DNA of 25,106 bases, taken from assembly GCA_934215545.1 (NCBI GenBank), contig CAKQAD010000021.1, positions 1 to 25,106 on the forward strand. Reading direction: 5' to 3'. The DNA comes from an uncultured Prevotella sp. GTDB taxonomy: Bacteria > Bacteroidota > Bacteroidia > Bacteroidales > Bacteroidaceae. Both the position numbers and the translations under genes were made by a program. The notes below the pieces were generated by a model. That model saw only the letters and a program-made list of their open reading frames with translations, had not been told where the DNA came from and made no database searches. Of the stretch, positions 1 through 8,906 are shown one piece after another (within the stretch, counting starts at the first letter, position 1; the number at the start of each line of letters is the position of its first letter).

Positions 1-67
1 ATTTTTGCGCTGACGCATTTGTGAAACATGACGCTTTGCGTCTTAGTTTGGTGTTGCGCACCCTACA

Positions 68-88
68 GTCAAGCACATTGTGCTTGAC
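68..88. repeat. Perfect inverted repeat (9-bp stem, 3-nt loop)
   Basis: GTCAAGCAC (68-76) and GTGCTTGAC (80-88) are exact reverse complements around ATT. There is no adjacent T-tract in the direction of either strand, so a structural or protein-binding role is as likely as termination. It abuts the GTCCCGA-type repeat at 89-160. Confidence 0.6.
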
Positions 89-160
89 AAAAATTCTCTA
101 ATTCTCTAATTCGGGACAAAAAACTCAAGACAGAAAAATCTCGGGACAAAAACTCGGGAT
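89..160 (-). repeat. Dispersed GTCCCGA low-complexity repeat, copy A
   Basis: Read on the minus strand, the core at 147-89 runs GTCCCGAGATTTTTC, then TGTCTTGAG, a T-run, GTCCCGAATTAGAGAATTAG and AGAATTTTT. It matches the plus-strand sequence at 17351-17410 at about 55 of 60 positions by eye. An extra degenerate half-unit continues to about 160. It lies 3' of, and in the same orientation as, the helicase gene, just as the other copy lies 3' of the CYTH gene. Confidence 0.75.
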
Positions 161-218
161 AGGAAATAGGGATAAGAGACTAAGATAGAGACAGGAACAC
201 TACGATAAGTATGAGTGT

Positions 219-1538
219 TTAGAAGGCCTGTTCTATGCGTGTCTTCATGCCCTTGATCTTCACCCCTTGTGCCGCCTTTATCACCTTGTTAGCCACGCAG
301 CGAGCCACGGCAGCATAGGCATAACGCTCATACACATCAATGCGACCTATCTGTGTACCTTCGATGCCACATGTCTTGCAAAGGAAGCCAAGGATGTCGC
401 CTTTAGAGAGCTTGTCTTTCTTTCCCTTTCCTATATATAGCGTTGTCATTGTAGGCACTGGCGCTTTCTGGCATGCATCGCCAATGCTATACTCTTCGGT
501 AGAGTCCTTGACATATTCAGGCAGATGCTCCTCCGGTCCAAGAATCATAAAAGCTCTGCCAGTGGCGTCCCAGCGTCCGGTGCGTCCCACGCGGTGCACA
601 TACTCATCCTCGCCAACCGGCAAGTTGTAGTGAATGATGTTCTGCACATCAGGAATATCAAGTCCGCGTGCTGCCAGGTCGGTGCCAACAAGAATGTTTG
701 CCGACCCATTGGCAAAGCGATACACCGCCTCCTCGCGCTGTCGCTGATCCAGGGCACCATGCAGCGTACTGATGGTGAAGCCCAGTTCGTTGAGGAATTT
801 TGCAGTGCGCTCCACACCATCGCGATAGTTCAGAAACACAATGCTCTTGTCGGTGCCGAAGTCGTAGAGCATGCGTGCCAAGGTTTGCAGCTTGTCTTTC
901 TCTGGGCTTTTTACTGTATACAGCCCGATGCGGTCGGGTGTCTGCTCTTCGTTGTCGAGGCAGTCGATGCGCTCTGTGTGTCCCATGCGAACAAAGCGAG
1001 GCATCTCCTCGGCATCGGTTGCAGAGAGCAGTATGCGTCGTTCCACATTTGGCAACGCCTCAATGGCCTTCTGCATCTCTGCACGAAATCCCATGCGCAG
1101 ACACTTGTCAAACTCGTCGATGACGAGCCATTTCACGCTCATGGCATCGAAGTTAAGCTTGTCCAGGTGGTCGTTGAGCCTGCCAGGTGTGGCAAACACT
1201 ATCTGTGGCTGTGTGCGCATGATGGTGCGGTGCTCGTCCATGGTGGGGCGGCCGCCATACAGACAAGCAGAGCGCATGCCCGTGCCCATGCTGCGGAAAA
1301 CACCCTCCGACTGTAGTGCCAGCTCACGGCTTGGCACTATCACCACAGCCTGCACCTGGTTGCTCTCTGCATCGAGGCGTGTGGCAAGCGGCAGAAGGTA
1401 GGCGAGAGTCTTGCCCGAGCCGGTAGGGGCAAGCACCGTCACATCGCGGTCGGTATGCGCAATGGCATGGATTGACTCCTGCTGCATGGCGTTAAGCTCA
1501 TCGATGCGCAATTTCTGAAGTATCTCTGTTATGGTCAT
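219..1538 (-). CDS. DbpA-like DEAD-box ATP-dependent RNA helicase
   Basis: A 439-residue superfamily 2 RNA helicase, expected to remodel RNA, probably during large-subunit ribosome assembly. All core motifs are visible: Q-motif region LNAMQQ (15-20), Walker A APTGSGKT (37-44), PSREL (69-73), TPGR (117-120), motif II DEFD (141-144, a variant of DEAD), SAT (172-174), GTDLAARGLD (285-294) and HRVGRTGR (315-322). The last 75 residues (about 365-439, from TLYIGKGKKDKLSKGDILG) resemble the DbpA RNA-binding domain, which in E. coli DbpA targets 23S rRNA hairpin 92. The frame stays open 17 codons further upstream, but a -7 promoter element (1594-1587) would place transcription start near 1580, so the ATG at 1538 is preferred. 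It is divergent from the CobW gene. Role in this organism is inferred from family. Confidence 0.93.
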   Translation of the reverse strand: MTITEILQKLRIDELNAMQQESIHAIAHTDRDVTVLAPTGSGKTLAYLLPLATRLDAESNQVQAVVIVPSRELALQSEGVFRSMGTGMRSACLYGGRPTMDEHRTIMRTQPQIVFATPGRLNDHLDKLNFDAMSVKWLVIDEFDKCLRMGFRAEMQKAIEALPNVERRILLSATDAEEMPRFVRMGHTERIDCLDNEEQTPDRIGLYTVKSPEKDKLQTLARMLYDFGTDKSIVFLNYRDGVERTAKFLNELGFTISTLHGALDQRQREEAVYRFANGSANILVGTDLAARGLDIPDVQNIIHYNLPVGEDEYVHRVGRTGRWDATGRAFMILGPEEHLPEYVKDSTEEYSIGDACQKAPVPTMTTLYIGKGKKDKLSKGDILGFLCKTCGIEGTQIGRIDVYERYAYAAVARCVANKVIKAAQGVKIKGMKTRIEQAF

Positions 1539-1586
1539 AGCTTTTATCTTTAACTTATAGACAAGGGGTTTGGGGTTTCTGAAATG

Positions 1587-1594
1587 CAAAGATA
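1587..1594 (-). promoter_or_regulatory. -7 promoter element of the helicase gene
   Basis: On the minus strand TATCTTTG fits the Bacteroidota -7 consensus TAnnTTTG, about 50 bp upstream of the preferred ATG. No good -33 TTTG is visible at the expected distance. It argues against the longer reading frame that begins at 1589. Confidence 0.55.
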
Positions 1595-1629
1595 CGAAGA
1601 TTATGCGCTTTCACACCCCTGCCGTGGCA

Positions 1630-1638
1630 TAATTTTTG
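1630..1638 (+). promoter_or_regulatory. Probable -7 element of the CobW-family gene
   Basis: TAATTTTTG is a near match to TAnnTTTG (one extra T), about 50 bp upstream of the ATG at 1688. The -33 box is poor. The position disfavours the upstream ATG at 1640. Confidence 0.4.
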
Positions 1639-1687
1639 CATGATGCTATTTAAAACCCATGTGTGCGACAACAAAAATATAATATAT

Positions 1688-2980
1688 ATGAACACAATCA
1701 ACATTACCCCCGTGCTATTGCTTACGGGCTATCTGGGCAGTGGCAAGACCACTCTGCTCAACAGAATACTCTCCAACCGCCGAGGCATTCGTTTTGCCGT
1801 GATTGTTAACGATATCGGCGAGGTGAATATCGATGCCACCCTCATTCAGAAGGGTGGAGTAGTGGGGCAGCAGCAAGGCGACGACCTTGTGGCGCTGCAG
1901 AATGGATGCATCTGTTGCACTCTGAAGATGGATTTGGTGCAGCAACTGTCCGATCTCGTTGCACAGCAGCAGTTCGACTATATCGTTATAGAGGCGAGCG
2001 GCATTTGCGAGCCGGCTCCGATAGCACAGACACTATGTGCCTATCCGCAACTCTATCCGCAACTGGCAAAGAAAGGCATTGCCAAGCTCGATGCCATAGT
2101 GTCGGTGGTGGATGCTCTGCGCCTGCGCGACGAATTTGCACTCGGTGCTGACCTTACACGCCACGATATTGGCGACGACGACCTTGCGGGACTTGTAATA
2201 CAGCAGGTGGAGTTCTGCAATAAGATATTGCTCAACAAAGCCTCTGAGGTGACACCAGCCGAACTCGACCGCATCCTTCTGATACTGCACGAGATACAAC
2301 CAAAGGCAGAAATCGTTACCTGCGACTATTGTGATGTCGATCTCGATGCCTTGCTCAACACCCAGCTCTTCGACTTTGAGCGTGTTGCCACCTCGGCACG
2401 ATGGATCGAAGCCATGGAAGGCGATGCCGATGATTACAATGAAGAGCACGACCATCATCATCATCACGACCACCATCATGAGCATCATGAAGAGCACGAC
2501 CATGAGCATCATCACGACCACACTGACCATGAAGGTCACGACCATGACGAGCACTGCCATTGCTGCCACCACCATCACCACGGACTCGAAAACGAAGAAG
2601 AAGGTGAGGCACTCGAATACGGCATCGGCACCTTTGTGTGGTATCGCCGCCGTCCGATGGACATGAATAAGTTCGACTATATCGTTACCAAGAAATGGCC
2701 GAAGTCGGTGATACGCTGCAAGGGACTCTGCTATTTCGACAATGAGCGCGACATCTGTTATGTGTTCGAGCAAGCAGGCAAGCAGATGAACATGCGCAAC
2801 GCCGGACAATGGGTGGCAACGATGCCTCCTGCCGAACTCGCCGACTTCAAGCAACAGAACCCTTCTATAATGCGCGACTGGAGCGAGGAGTATGGCGACC
2901 GCATGCAGAAACTTGTGTTCATAGGGCAGAATATGGATCGTGAAGCTATAGAACGCGACCTCGACTATTGCCTTGTGTAA
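1688..2980 (+). CDS. COG0523/CobW-family GTP-binding metal chaperone with His-rich insert
   Basis: A 430-residue G3E-family P-loop GTPase. The Walker A GYLGSGKTT begins at residue 14, and the family metal-binding motif GCICC is at 73-77. A CobW C-terminal-like domain starts near 315 (WYRRRPMD) and runs to the end. Residues 252-298 form an extreme metal-binding segment with 27 His and 3 Cys in 47 positions, interspersed with Asp and Glu. The family delivers Zn, Co or other metals to client proteins using GTP. The His tract suggests Zn or Ni buffering, but the metal cannot be fixed from sequence. The start at 1688 was chosen because the P-loop then lies at the usual distance from the N-terminus and a -7 element lies at 1630-1638. 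A strong terminator follows. No Zur-like site was recognised. Confidence 0.9.
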   Translation: MNTINITPVLLLTGYLGSGKTTLLNRILSNRRGIRFAVIVNDIGEVNIDATLIQKGGVVGQQQGDDLVALQNGCICCTLKMDLVQQLSDLVAQQQFDYIVIEASGICEPAPIAQTLCAYPQLYPQLAKKGIAKLDAIVSVVDALRLRDEFALGADLTRHDIGDDDLAGLVIQQVEFCNKILLNKASEVTPAELDRILLILHEIQPKAEIVTCDYCDVDLDALLNTQLFDFERVATSARWIEAMEGDADDYNEEHDHHHHHDHHHEHHEEHDHEHHHDHTDHEGHDHDEHCHCCHHHHHGLENEEEGEALEYGIGTFVWYRRRPMDMNKFDYIVTKKWPKSVIRCKGLCYFDNERDICYVFEQAGKQMNMRNAGQWVATMPPAELADFKQQNPSIMRDWSEEYGDRMQKLVFIGQNMDREAIERDLDYCLV

Positions 2981-3014
2981 CAATAAAAGCCAAATAGGTA
3001 TATCATATTTTCGT

Positions 3015-3044
3015 AGCGGAGGCTGGTGCAGCCTCCGCTTTTTT
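3015..3044 (+). terminator. Rho-independent terminator of the CobW-family gene
   Basis: A perfect 10-bp GC-rich stem, AGCGGAGGCT (3015-3024) and AGCCTCCGCT (3030-3039), encloses a 5-nt loop and runs directly into six T. Confidence 0.92.
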
Positions 3045-3062
3045 GTGTATGTTATGTAGCAT

Positions 3063-3104
3063 ACACCTACTTATATGCGATTAATTTTGAACACCTACTT
3101 ATAT
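3063..3104 (+). repeat. Direct repeat ACACCTACTTATAT, two copies
   Basis: Exact 14-bp copies at 3063-3076 and 3091-3104, 28 bp apart start to start, with a TAATTTTG promoter-like octamer between them (3082-3089). A related pair, CTACACCTTATT, lies at 3258-3269 and 3283-3294, 25 bp apart. Confidence 0.7.
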
Positions 3105-3134
3105 ATAGATTTTTATTTAAAAAGAAATGTCAGA

Positions 3135-3240
3135 AGTGTCAGCCATGATATAAGCCATTTGTTATTAGATTGATACGGCTTACACATTTCACAAAAAAAG
3201 TTTCTAAACTACCAGTAAAGTGTCAGCCAAGTGTCAGCCA
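3135..3240 (+). repeat. AGTGTCAGCCA direct repeats
   Basis: Exact 11-bp copies at 3135-3145, 3219-3229 and 3230-3240. The last two are head-to-tail, one DNA turn apart. They lie about 330-430 bp upstream of the susC promoter. Direct repeats phased by one helical turn can be cooperative regulator sites, but nothing in the window identifies a regulator. Confidence 0.65.
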
Positions 3241-3566
3241 TTCTCGACTATATATAGCTACACCTTATTATATATATTATAACTACACCTTATTGTATTA
3301 TATAAGCAATGCCACTTACAATATATTTTATCCAAATGTTGGCAGAAATATGAAGAAAACTGACCGATTTCTTTAAAAATCCATAATTTCTCTGTTTTTT
3401 AACCCACTTAATCAATTTTGTGCTGAAAATTTGTTGCTTGTTTTCGTTACCACCTTACAATCTTTCAAAAAATAGGGGCTAAAACTTATAAATTGTCATT
3501 TTATATGCATTTTGCGCTCTTCTAATGTTAAAAAACATTTACAACTGTACTTATTTAATAATAATA

Positions 3567-3598
3567 TTTGTTTGCATGGCTATTTTCCATTAATTTTG
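3567..3598 (+). promoter_or_regulatory. Bacteroidota-type promoter of the SusCD operon
   Basis: TTTG (3567-3570), a 20-bp spacer and TAATTTTG (3591-3598) match the -33/-7 consensus for the primary sigma factor of this phylum. Transcription would start near 3605, giving a leader of about 280 nt. Confidence 0.7.
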
Positions 3599-3885
3599 CA
3601 ATCTGATATTAAACATGGATTAAAATCTCCACCAAAAAGCCGTAAATGGTCGAATAGTTGTCAAAATGAAAGTGTAGAATGTATACAAACTGTATTTTTA
3701 AAACATTTCCGGTATGATGAACGACGTGTCAGGCTCCTCGGTGTCGCCAGTTTAAGTTTGCTATTCTTTAGTGGGATAAAAACAATAAATTACTATTCTT
3801 TGTAGCATACAACGAACTTATAGCATACAATAACGCAGATTACAATTAAAATTCACTATTATAATTTAAATTCAAGAGAGATCTT

Positions 3886-6800
3886 ATGAAGAAAAGACTG
3901 ACAATGATGCTTGCTTGCCTGTTCCTAAGTATAGGAATGGTGCTTGCACAGACAAACATCAAGGGTCACGTAACCTCGAGTGAGGATGGTGAACCCGTGA
4001 TTGGAGCATCCGTGAAGGTCCCAGGTGCCAAGCAAGGTGCCATGACCAACGTGGATGGTGAGTTCGAGATCAATGTGAAGCCTGGCACTATGCTCCAGAT
4101 TTCTTACATTGGTATGGCTCCCAAGACAGTGAAGGCAGCACAGAACATGCGTGTTGTTCTTGATCCAGACAATAAACAGCTTGACGAGGTGATGGTGATC
4201 GCCTATGGTACTCAGAAGAAGAGCGCGTTTACCGGTTCTGCAGCTGTTGTAGGCGCAGACGAGATTGGCAAGGTCCAGGTGACCAACGCCGCCGACGCTC
4301 TTAAGGGTAAGGCTGCAGGTGTGCAGCTTAACACCGCATCTGGTCAGCCAGGATCTACTCCTACTATTCGTATTCGTGGCTACAACTCAATCAATGCCGG
4401 TAACGATCCTCTTATCGTGCTCGACGGTTCACCTTATGGTGGTTCGCTCAACGATATCAACCCTGCCGACGTTGAGAGCATGACAGTTCTTAAGGACGCT
4501 GCTTCTACTGCACTTTATGGTGCTCGTGGTGGTAACGGTGTAATCCTTATCACAACAAAGAGCGGCAAGCGTGGCACTAATGGTACTATCACCGTTGATG
4601 CCAAGTGGGGTTCTAACTCTAAGGCCGTTCCTGAATACAAGACCATCAACAATCCTGCTGCTTACTACGAAATGTGGTATAAGGCACTCTACAACTACGC
4701 TACTAACAATCAGTGGGGTGTTATAGGTAAGAACGACGATGGCACTCCAAAGGAAGGCTATCTCTATGGCAATATGAACGCACACGATGGTTGGTTGTGG
4801 GCCAACGCCAACCTTATCGACAACCAGACCTATGGTTTGGGCTACAACGTATATACTGTGCCCGATGGCCAGCAGATGATTGGTACTAACGGCAAACTCA
4901 ACCCTAACGCAACTCTTGGTGCCTACTCTACACGTGGTGGCGCAACATACTATCTTACTCCAGACAACTGGGAGGATGCTATCTACAACAACTCACTCCG
5001 TCAGGAATACACCGTTACAGCAACTGGTTCTAACGACAAGGGTACATTCTACGGTTCTGTTAACTACCTCAGCAACGACGGTATCACCGCTGCTTCTGAT
5101 TTCAAGCGCCTCACATCACGTTTGAAGGCCGACTATCAGATTAAGCCTTGGCTTCGTATCAGCGCCAACATGAGCTATGGTCACTACAACATCAACTCAC
5201 TTGGTGGCGATGGTGAAGGTGGTGACACTGGCAACAAGTTTGCGTTTACCAACATCGCACCTATCTATCCTCTTTACATGCGCGATGCCAATGGCAATAT
5301 CATGTTCAACAACACCGCAGGCATCACTGCCTACGACTATGGCGACGGCATTGTAACAGGTTTCCGTCCATACATGTCAGGTTCTAACGCCATCTCTGAC
5401 GCACTTGTAAACACAAGCAACGTAGAGGGCAACACATTTAATGGTACTGGTACTGCTGAACTCCGTTTGCCTTACGGCTTCACCGTAACCAGCATCAACA
5501 ACGTTTATCTCAAGGAGCAGCGTAGCACAAGCACTGTCAACCCTTACTTCGGACAGTATGCTTCAAGCAACGGTATGGTTTCCAAGGGCCACAGCCGCGC
5601 TTGGTCTTACAACTACCAGCAGCGTGTCAACTGGCACCAGATATATGGCAAGCACGACATAGAGGTGATGCTCGGTCATGAGTACTATCGTGAGTATGGC
5701 TACAGCCTCTCTGCTTCTAAGCACAACCAGGTGTCGGTAGACAACAAGGAGCTTGCAGGTGCAGTGGTTCTTGACAATGGTAGCTCTTCAATGTCAGAGT
5801 ATAACACAGAGTCATGGCTCAGCCGTGCAATGTACAACTACGACAACCGCTATTTCGCTTCAGTATCAGCAATGCGCCAGGCATCTTCTAACTTCGACAA
5901 GGATTCTTGGTGGGGCACATTCTGGTCGTTTGGTGGCGGCTGGAACATCCATCGTGAGTCTTGGTTCAAGGCTAAGTGGGTAGACGAACTCAAGCTTAAG
6001 GCTTCTTATGGTGAGAATGGTAACGACGGTATCGGTTCTTACCTCTTCACTAAGTACTACTCTATCTCTAACTCTAACGACAATGTGTCGCTCACACCAG
6101 CATCGCTCGGTAACAAGAACATCACATGGGAGAAGAACGGTAAGTTCAACGTAGGTGTTGACTTCTCAGTTCTCAACCACCGCATCTGGGGTTCTGTAGA
6201 GTACTACAACAATATGACTAAGGACATGCTCTCATGGGTGTCTCTGCCTCCTTCTTACGGTTGGTCGGGCTACTACGACAACGTGGGTAACATGAAGAAC
6301 GATGGTGTCGAAGTTGATCTTCACGCTGATGCTATCCGCACAAAGGACTTCACATGGAATGTTTACGCCAACCTCACCACCAACCGCAACAAGATTACTA
6401 AGCTTTCCGACTCTCGTAAGAAGCAGTGGCAAGACGGTATCGGTCTTGGTTATAGCTCTGGCTCATTCTTCTATCAGGAGGGTCACTCACGCTTCACATA
6501 CTACACTCGTCAGTATGCAGGTGTTGATGAGTACGGACAGTCAACATGGTGGAAGAATATCTACGAGAAGAACGCCCAGGGTAAGGATGTTTACTACGAC
6601 AACAACGGCAACGTTGTTTCTGATACCTACCTTGGAACAAAGCACCGTAATGTAGTGGGCAAGGAAAGAACCACAACTTATAGCGATGCCGACTACTACC
6701 TCTGCGGCGATGTGCTGCCAGACGTATATGGTGGTTTCGGTACAAGCCTCTCTTGGAAGGGCATCGACTTCTCTGTCGACTTCCAGTATCAGATTGGTGG

Positions 6801-7197
6801 TCAGGTTTACGATGGTACATACGCAGGTCTGATGTCGGCACAAGCAGGTAATGCTATCCACGTAGATATGCTCAACGCATGGTCGAAGGACAATCAGGGT
6901 AGCAACATTCCACGTTGGCAGTATGGCGACGACTACATGTCGGCAGGTTCTGACCGCTTCCTTACCAACGCAAGCTACCTGTCACTGGCTAACATCACTA
7001 TCGGCTATACATTGCCACAGCAGTGGCTCAAGGCTGTTCACTTGCAGTCAGTTCGCGTATATGGTGTAGCCGACAATATTTGGACATGGTCTAAGCGTCA
7101 GGGTCTTGACCCACGTCAGAGCATCACTGGTAGCTCTTCTAACGCTTTCTATCGTCCAATACGTACCATCTCTGGTGGTATCACAGTTACATTCTAA
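3886..7197 (+). CDS. SusC/RagA-family TonB-dependent outer-membrane transporter
   Basis: A 1103-residue TonB-linked porin that moves ligands captured by its SusD partner across the outer membrane. A signal peptide (1-21, cleavage after VLA) is followed by a carboxypeptidase-D regulatory-like domain (about 24-90, with EPVIGASVKVPG and VDGEFEI). A TonB-box-like stretch is near 99-113, then comes the plug domain (about 113-230) with typical SusC sequence: IRIRGYNSIN (161-170), PLIVLDG (175-181), VLKDAASTALYGARGGNGVI (201-220). The remainder is a long beta-barrel ending in a terminal Phe, as outer-membrane proteins do. Length is within the usual 1000-1100. susD starts 31 bp downstream. The substrate is not deducible; no carbohydrate-active enzyme is nearby, and a secreted metalloprotease lies downstream. 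Confidence 0.96.
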   Translation: MKKRLTMMLACLFLSIGMVLAQTNIKGHVTSSEDGEPVIGASVKVPGAKQGAMTNVDGEFEINVKPGTMLQISYIGMAPKTVKAAQNMRVVLDPDNKQLDEVMVIAYGTQKKSAFTGSAAVVGADEIGKVQVTNAADALKGKAAGVQLNTASGQPGSTPTIRIRGYNSINAGNDPLIVLDGSPYGGSLNDINPADVESMTVLKDAASTALYGARGGNGVILITTKSGKRGTNGTITVDAKWGSNSKAVPEYKTINNPAAYYEMWYKALYNYATNNQWGVIGKNDDGTPKEGYLYGNMNAHDGWLWANANLIDNQTYGLGYNVYTVPDGQQMIGTNGKLNPNATLGAYSTRGGATYYLTPDNWEDAIYNNSLRQEYTVTATGSNDKGTFYGSVNYLSNDGITAASDFKRLTSRLKADYQIKPWLRISANMSYGHYNINSLGGDGEGGDTGNKFAFTNIAPIYPLYMRDANGNIMFNNTAGITAYDYGDGIVTGFRPYMSGSNAISDALVNTSNVEGNTFNGTGTAELRLPYGFTVTSINNVYLKEQRSTSTVNPYFGQYASSNGMVSKGHSRAWSYNYQQRVNWHQIYGKHDIEVMLGHEYYREYGYSLSASKHNQVSVDNKELAGAVVLDNGSSSMSEYNTESWLSRAMYNYDNRYFASVSAMRQASSNFDKDSWWGTFWSFGGGWNIHRESWFKAKWVDELKLKASYGENGNDGIGSYLFTKYYSISNSNDNVSLTPASLGNKNITWEKNGKFNVGVDFSVLNHRIWGSVEYYNNMTKDMLSWVSLPPSYGWSGYYDNVGNMKNDGVEVDLHADAIRTKDFTWNVYANLTTNRNKITKLSDSRKKQWQDGIGLGYSSGSFFYQEGHSRFTYYTRQYAGVDEYGQSTWWKNIYEKNAQGKDVYYDNNGNVVSDTYLGTKHRNVVGKERTTTYSDADYYLCGDVLPDVYGGFGTSLSWKGIDFSVDFQYQIGGQVYDGTYAGLMSAQAGNAIHVDMLNAWSKDNQGSNIPRWQYGDDYMSAGSDRFLTNASYLSLANITIGYTLPQQWLKAVHLQSVRVYGVADNIWTWSKRQGLDPRQSITGSSSNAFYRPIRTISGGITVTF

Positions 7198-7228
7198 TAA
7201 GTTATTCGACTCTTAAAAATAAGATATA

Positions 7229-8878
7229 ATGAACAAGAATAAGATATATCGCTCTTTCTTGGGACTCGCTATTGCGAGTCTCACAGTGAGCTCGCTCACT
7301 GGCTGTATGGATGAGACAGAGCCAACTTCAGTGGCTACCGAAAAGCAGGTAGAGAAGTCGCCGAACGCTGTTGAGGCGTTCCTTAGCGGTGTTCCTGCCC
7401 AGCTCAATGCCGTTGATGCCGGCTTTGCTGATAAATATCACTTCCCATTCGGCTACAGCGCAATAATGTACATCCGCGACCTTATGACCGGCGACTGCAC
7501 CCAGAACAACTCTGGTTATGCATTCCACTTCTGGTATTGGGCTCGCAACAAGTACCAGGGCGACGGCTACCTGTTCCCACAGTACATCAACAACTACTAC
7601 TTCGAGTTGGCACTTGCTGCCAACAACGTTATCTCTTCAGGCGACATCAACACCGCCGAGGATAATGTGAAGGGCTATTTGGCAGCAGGCTATGCCTTCC
7701 GTGCTATGGCTTACCTTGATATGGCTCGTATGTATGAGTATCTGCCTACTGATGTTACAAGCAACATCAATGCCGATGGCAACGACGTGCTCAACCTTAC
7801 TGTGCCTATCGTTACAGAGAACATGACAAAGGAAGAGGCTCAGAACAACCCACGTGCCACACGCACACAGATGTTCGACTTCATCCTTGGCGACCTCGAC
7901 AAGGCTGAGGCAAACATCGGCAAGCTCAAGTCAACACAGAGCCACACACTGCCTGACCTGGCTTGTGTATATGGTTTGAAGGCACGTCTCTACATGTGGG
8001 TAGAGAACTATCCTAAGGCTAAGGAATACGCTCGTAAGGCTATCGACGCCACAACAGTTGTTCCTATGACCGAGAAGGAGTGTACCAACTACACCACAGG
8101 CTTCAACGACATCTCAAAGTGGATGCTCGGCGGACAGCTCACAACTGAAAACTATGCCGTGAAGACTGGTATCCTTAACTGGGTGTCATGGGTTTCTAAC
8201 CAGACCACCTTCGGCTACTCAGGTGCAAACGCATCTAACATGGTGTTCAACATGATCGACCGCAACCTTTACGACGAGATCAGCGACACCGACTTCCGTA
8301 AGTATATGTATAAGGCTCCTGATGGTTCTGCTCTTGCAACCAAGAACATCTACATCCCTTCTATCAAGGACAAGTGCTTGGAGTACATGCCAGCCTACAC
8401 TTCTTTGAAGTTCCGTCCTGGTCAGGGCAACGCTACCGACCCTAAGGTAAGTGCTACTGTAGCTTATCCAATTATGCGTGTTGAGGAAATGTACTTCATC
8501 GAGGCAGAAGCTGCCGCTCATAGCAATCCTACTGAAGGCAAGCAGCTCCTTGAGAACTTCATGAAGACCTATCGCGACAAGAAGTACGAGTGCAAGTTTA
8601 CAACTCAGGATCAGATTGTTAACGAGATCGTTCTTCAGAAGCGTATCGAGTTGTGGGGCGAGGGTCAGAGTTTCTTCGACATCAAGCGTCTGAACCTGTC
8701 TGTAACCCGTGGCTATCCTGGCACCAACTGGTATGAGGAAGTTCGCTTCAACACCACTGGCCGTCCAGCATGGATGAACCTCACCATGGTACGTAACGAG
8801 TCTAACAACAATCAGGCTCTCGTTGGCTGGAACAACCCAGACCCATCAGACAAGTATCCTGTTTGGAAAGAGAAATAA
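7229..8878 (+). CDS. SusD/RagB-family surface nutrient-binding lipoprotein
   Basis: A 549-residue outer-membrane lipoprotein, the lid and ligand-binding partner of the SusC porin. The lipoprotein signal ends at LTGC with Cys26 as the lipidated residue. Helical TPR-like segments are visible (YAFRAMAYLDMARMYEYLP; LKARLYMWVENYPKAKEYAR), and the conserved C-terminal RagB/SusD sequence IELWGEGQSFFDIKRLN is present. It sits 31 bp after susC and 28 bp before the next lipoprotein gene, consistent with one transcript. Ligand specificity cannot be read from the sequence. Confidence 0.95.
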   Translation: MNKNKIYRSFLGLAIASLTVSSLTGCMDETEPTSVATEKQVEKSPNAVEAFLSGVPAQLNAVDAGFADKYHFPFGYSAIMYIRDLMTGDCTQNNSGYAFHFWYWARNKYQGDGYLFPQYINNYYFELALAANNVISSGDINTAEDNVKGYLAAGYAFRAMAYLDMARMYEYLPTDVTSNINADGNDVLNLTVPIVTENMTKEEAQNNPRATRTQMFDFILGDLDKAEANIGKLKSTQSHTLPDLACVYGLKARLYMWVENYPKAKEYARKAIDATTVVPMTEKECTNYTTGFNDISKWMLGGQLTTENYAVKTGILNWVSWVSNQTTFGYSGANASNMVFNMIDRNLYDEISDTDFRKYMYKAPDGSALATKNIYIPSIKDKCLEYMPAYTSLKFRPGQGNATDPKVSATVAYPIMRVEEMYFIEAEAAAHSNPTEGKQLLENFMKTYRDKKYECKFTTQDQIVNEIVLQKRIELWGEGQSFFDIKRLNLSVTRGYPGTNWYEEVRFNTTGRPAWMNLTMVRNESNNNQALVGWNNPDPSDKYPVWKEK

Positions 8879-8906
8879 TAACAACTACAACAATTAAGAA
8901 ACGATT

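Larger units (their letters stand above)
1..218. other. Gene-free left edge with hairpins and a dispersed repeat
   Basis: No credible coding region is seen. The stretch holds a small inverted repeat GACGC-TTT-GCGTC (30-42), a perfect 9-bp stem with a 3-nt loop (68-88), and a low-complexity repeat (about 89-160) listed separately. It lies 3' of the minus-strand helicase gene. Neither hairpin is followed by a T-run on either strand, so they are not convincing intrinsic terminators. Confidence 0.6.
3045..3885 (+). other. Long AT-rich intergenic region upstream of susC
   Basis: About 840 bp without a convincing gene; two small open frames (3170-3376 and 3512-3805) look like AT-rich noise. It contains three copies of AGTGTCAGCCA, four copies of a CACCT-N-TTAT motif (3063-3294), a good promoter (3567-3598) and a leader of roughly 280 nt before susC. 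The leader holds two copies of TAGCATACAA (near 3804 and 3821) and two of CTATTCTTT (near 3771 and 3793). No riboswitch class was recognised. Confidence 0.65.

Noticed and set aside
525..1316. 263-codon plus-strand frame opposite the helicase gene
   Set aside because: Antisense shadow of a gene with all helicase motifs; no domain or start context.
2033..2983. Long minus-strand open frame (316 codons) opposite the CobW-family gene
   Set aside because: It is the antisense of the His-rich GTPase; its Val/Met-rich middle is the complement of His codons and shows no family features.
3170..3376. 68-codon frame in the susC upstream region
   Set aside because: Tyr/Ile-rich translation of AT-rich repeats; no ribosome site or protein-like composition.
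3512..3805. 97-codon frame across the susC promoter and leader
   Set aside because: It overlaps a good promoter, and its composition is typical of chance AT-rich translation.
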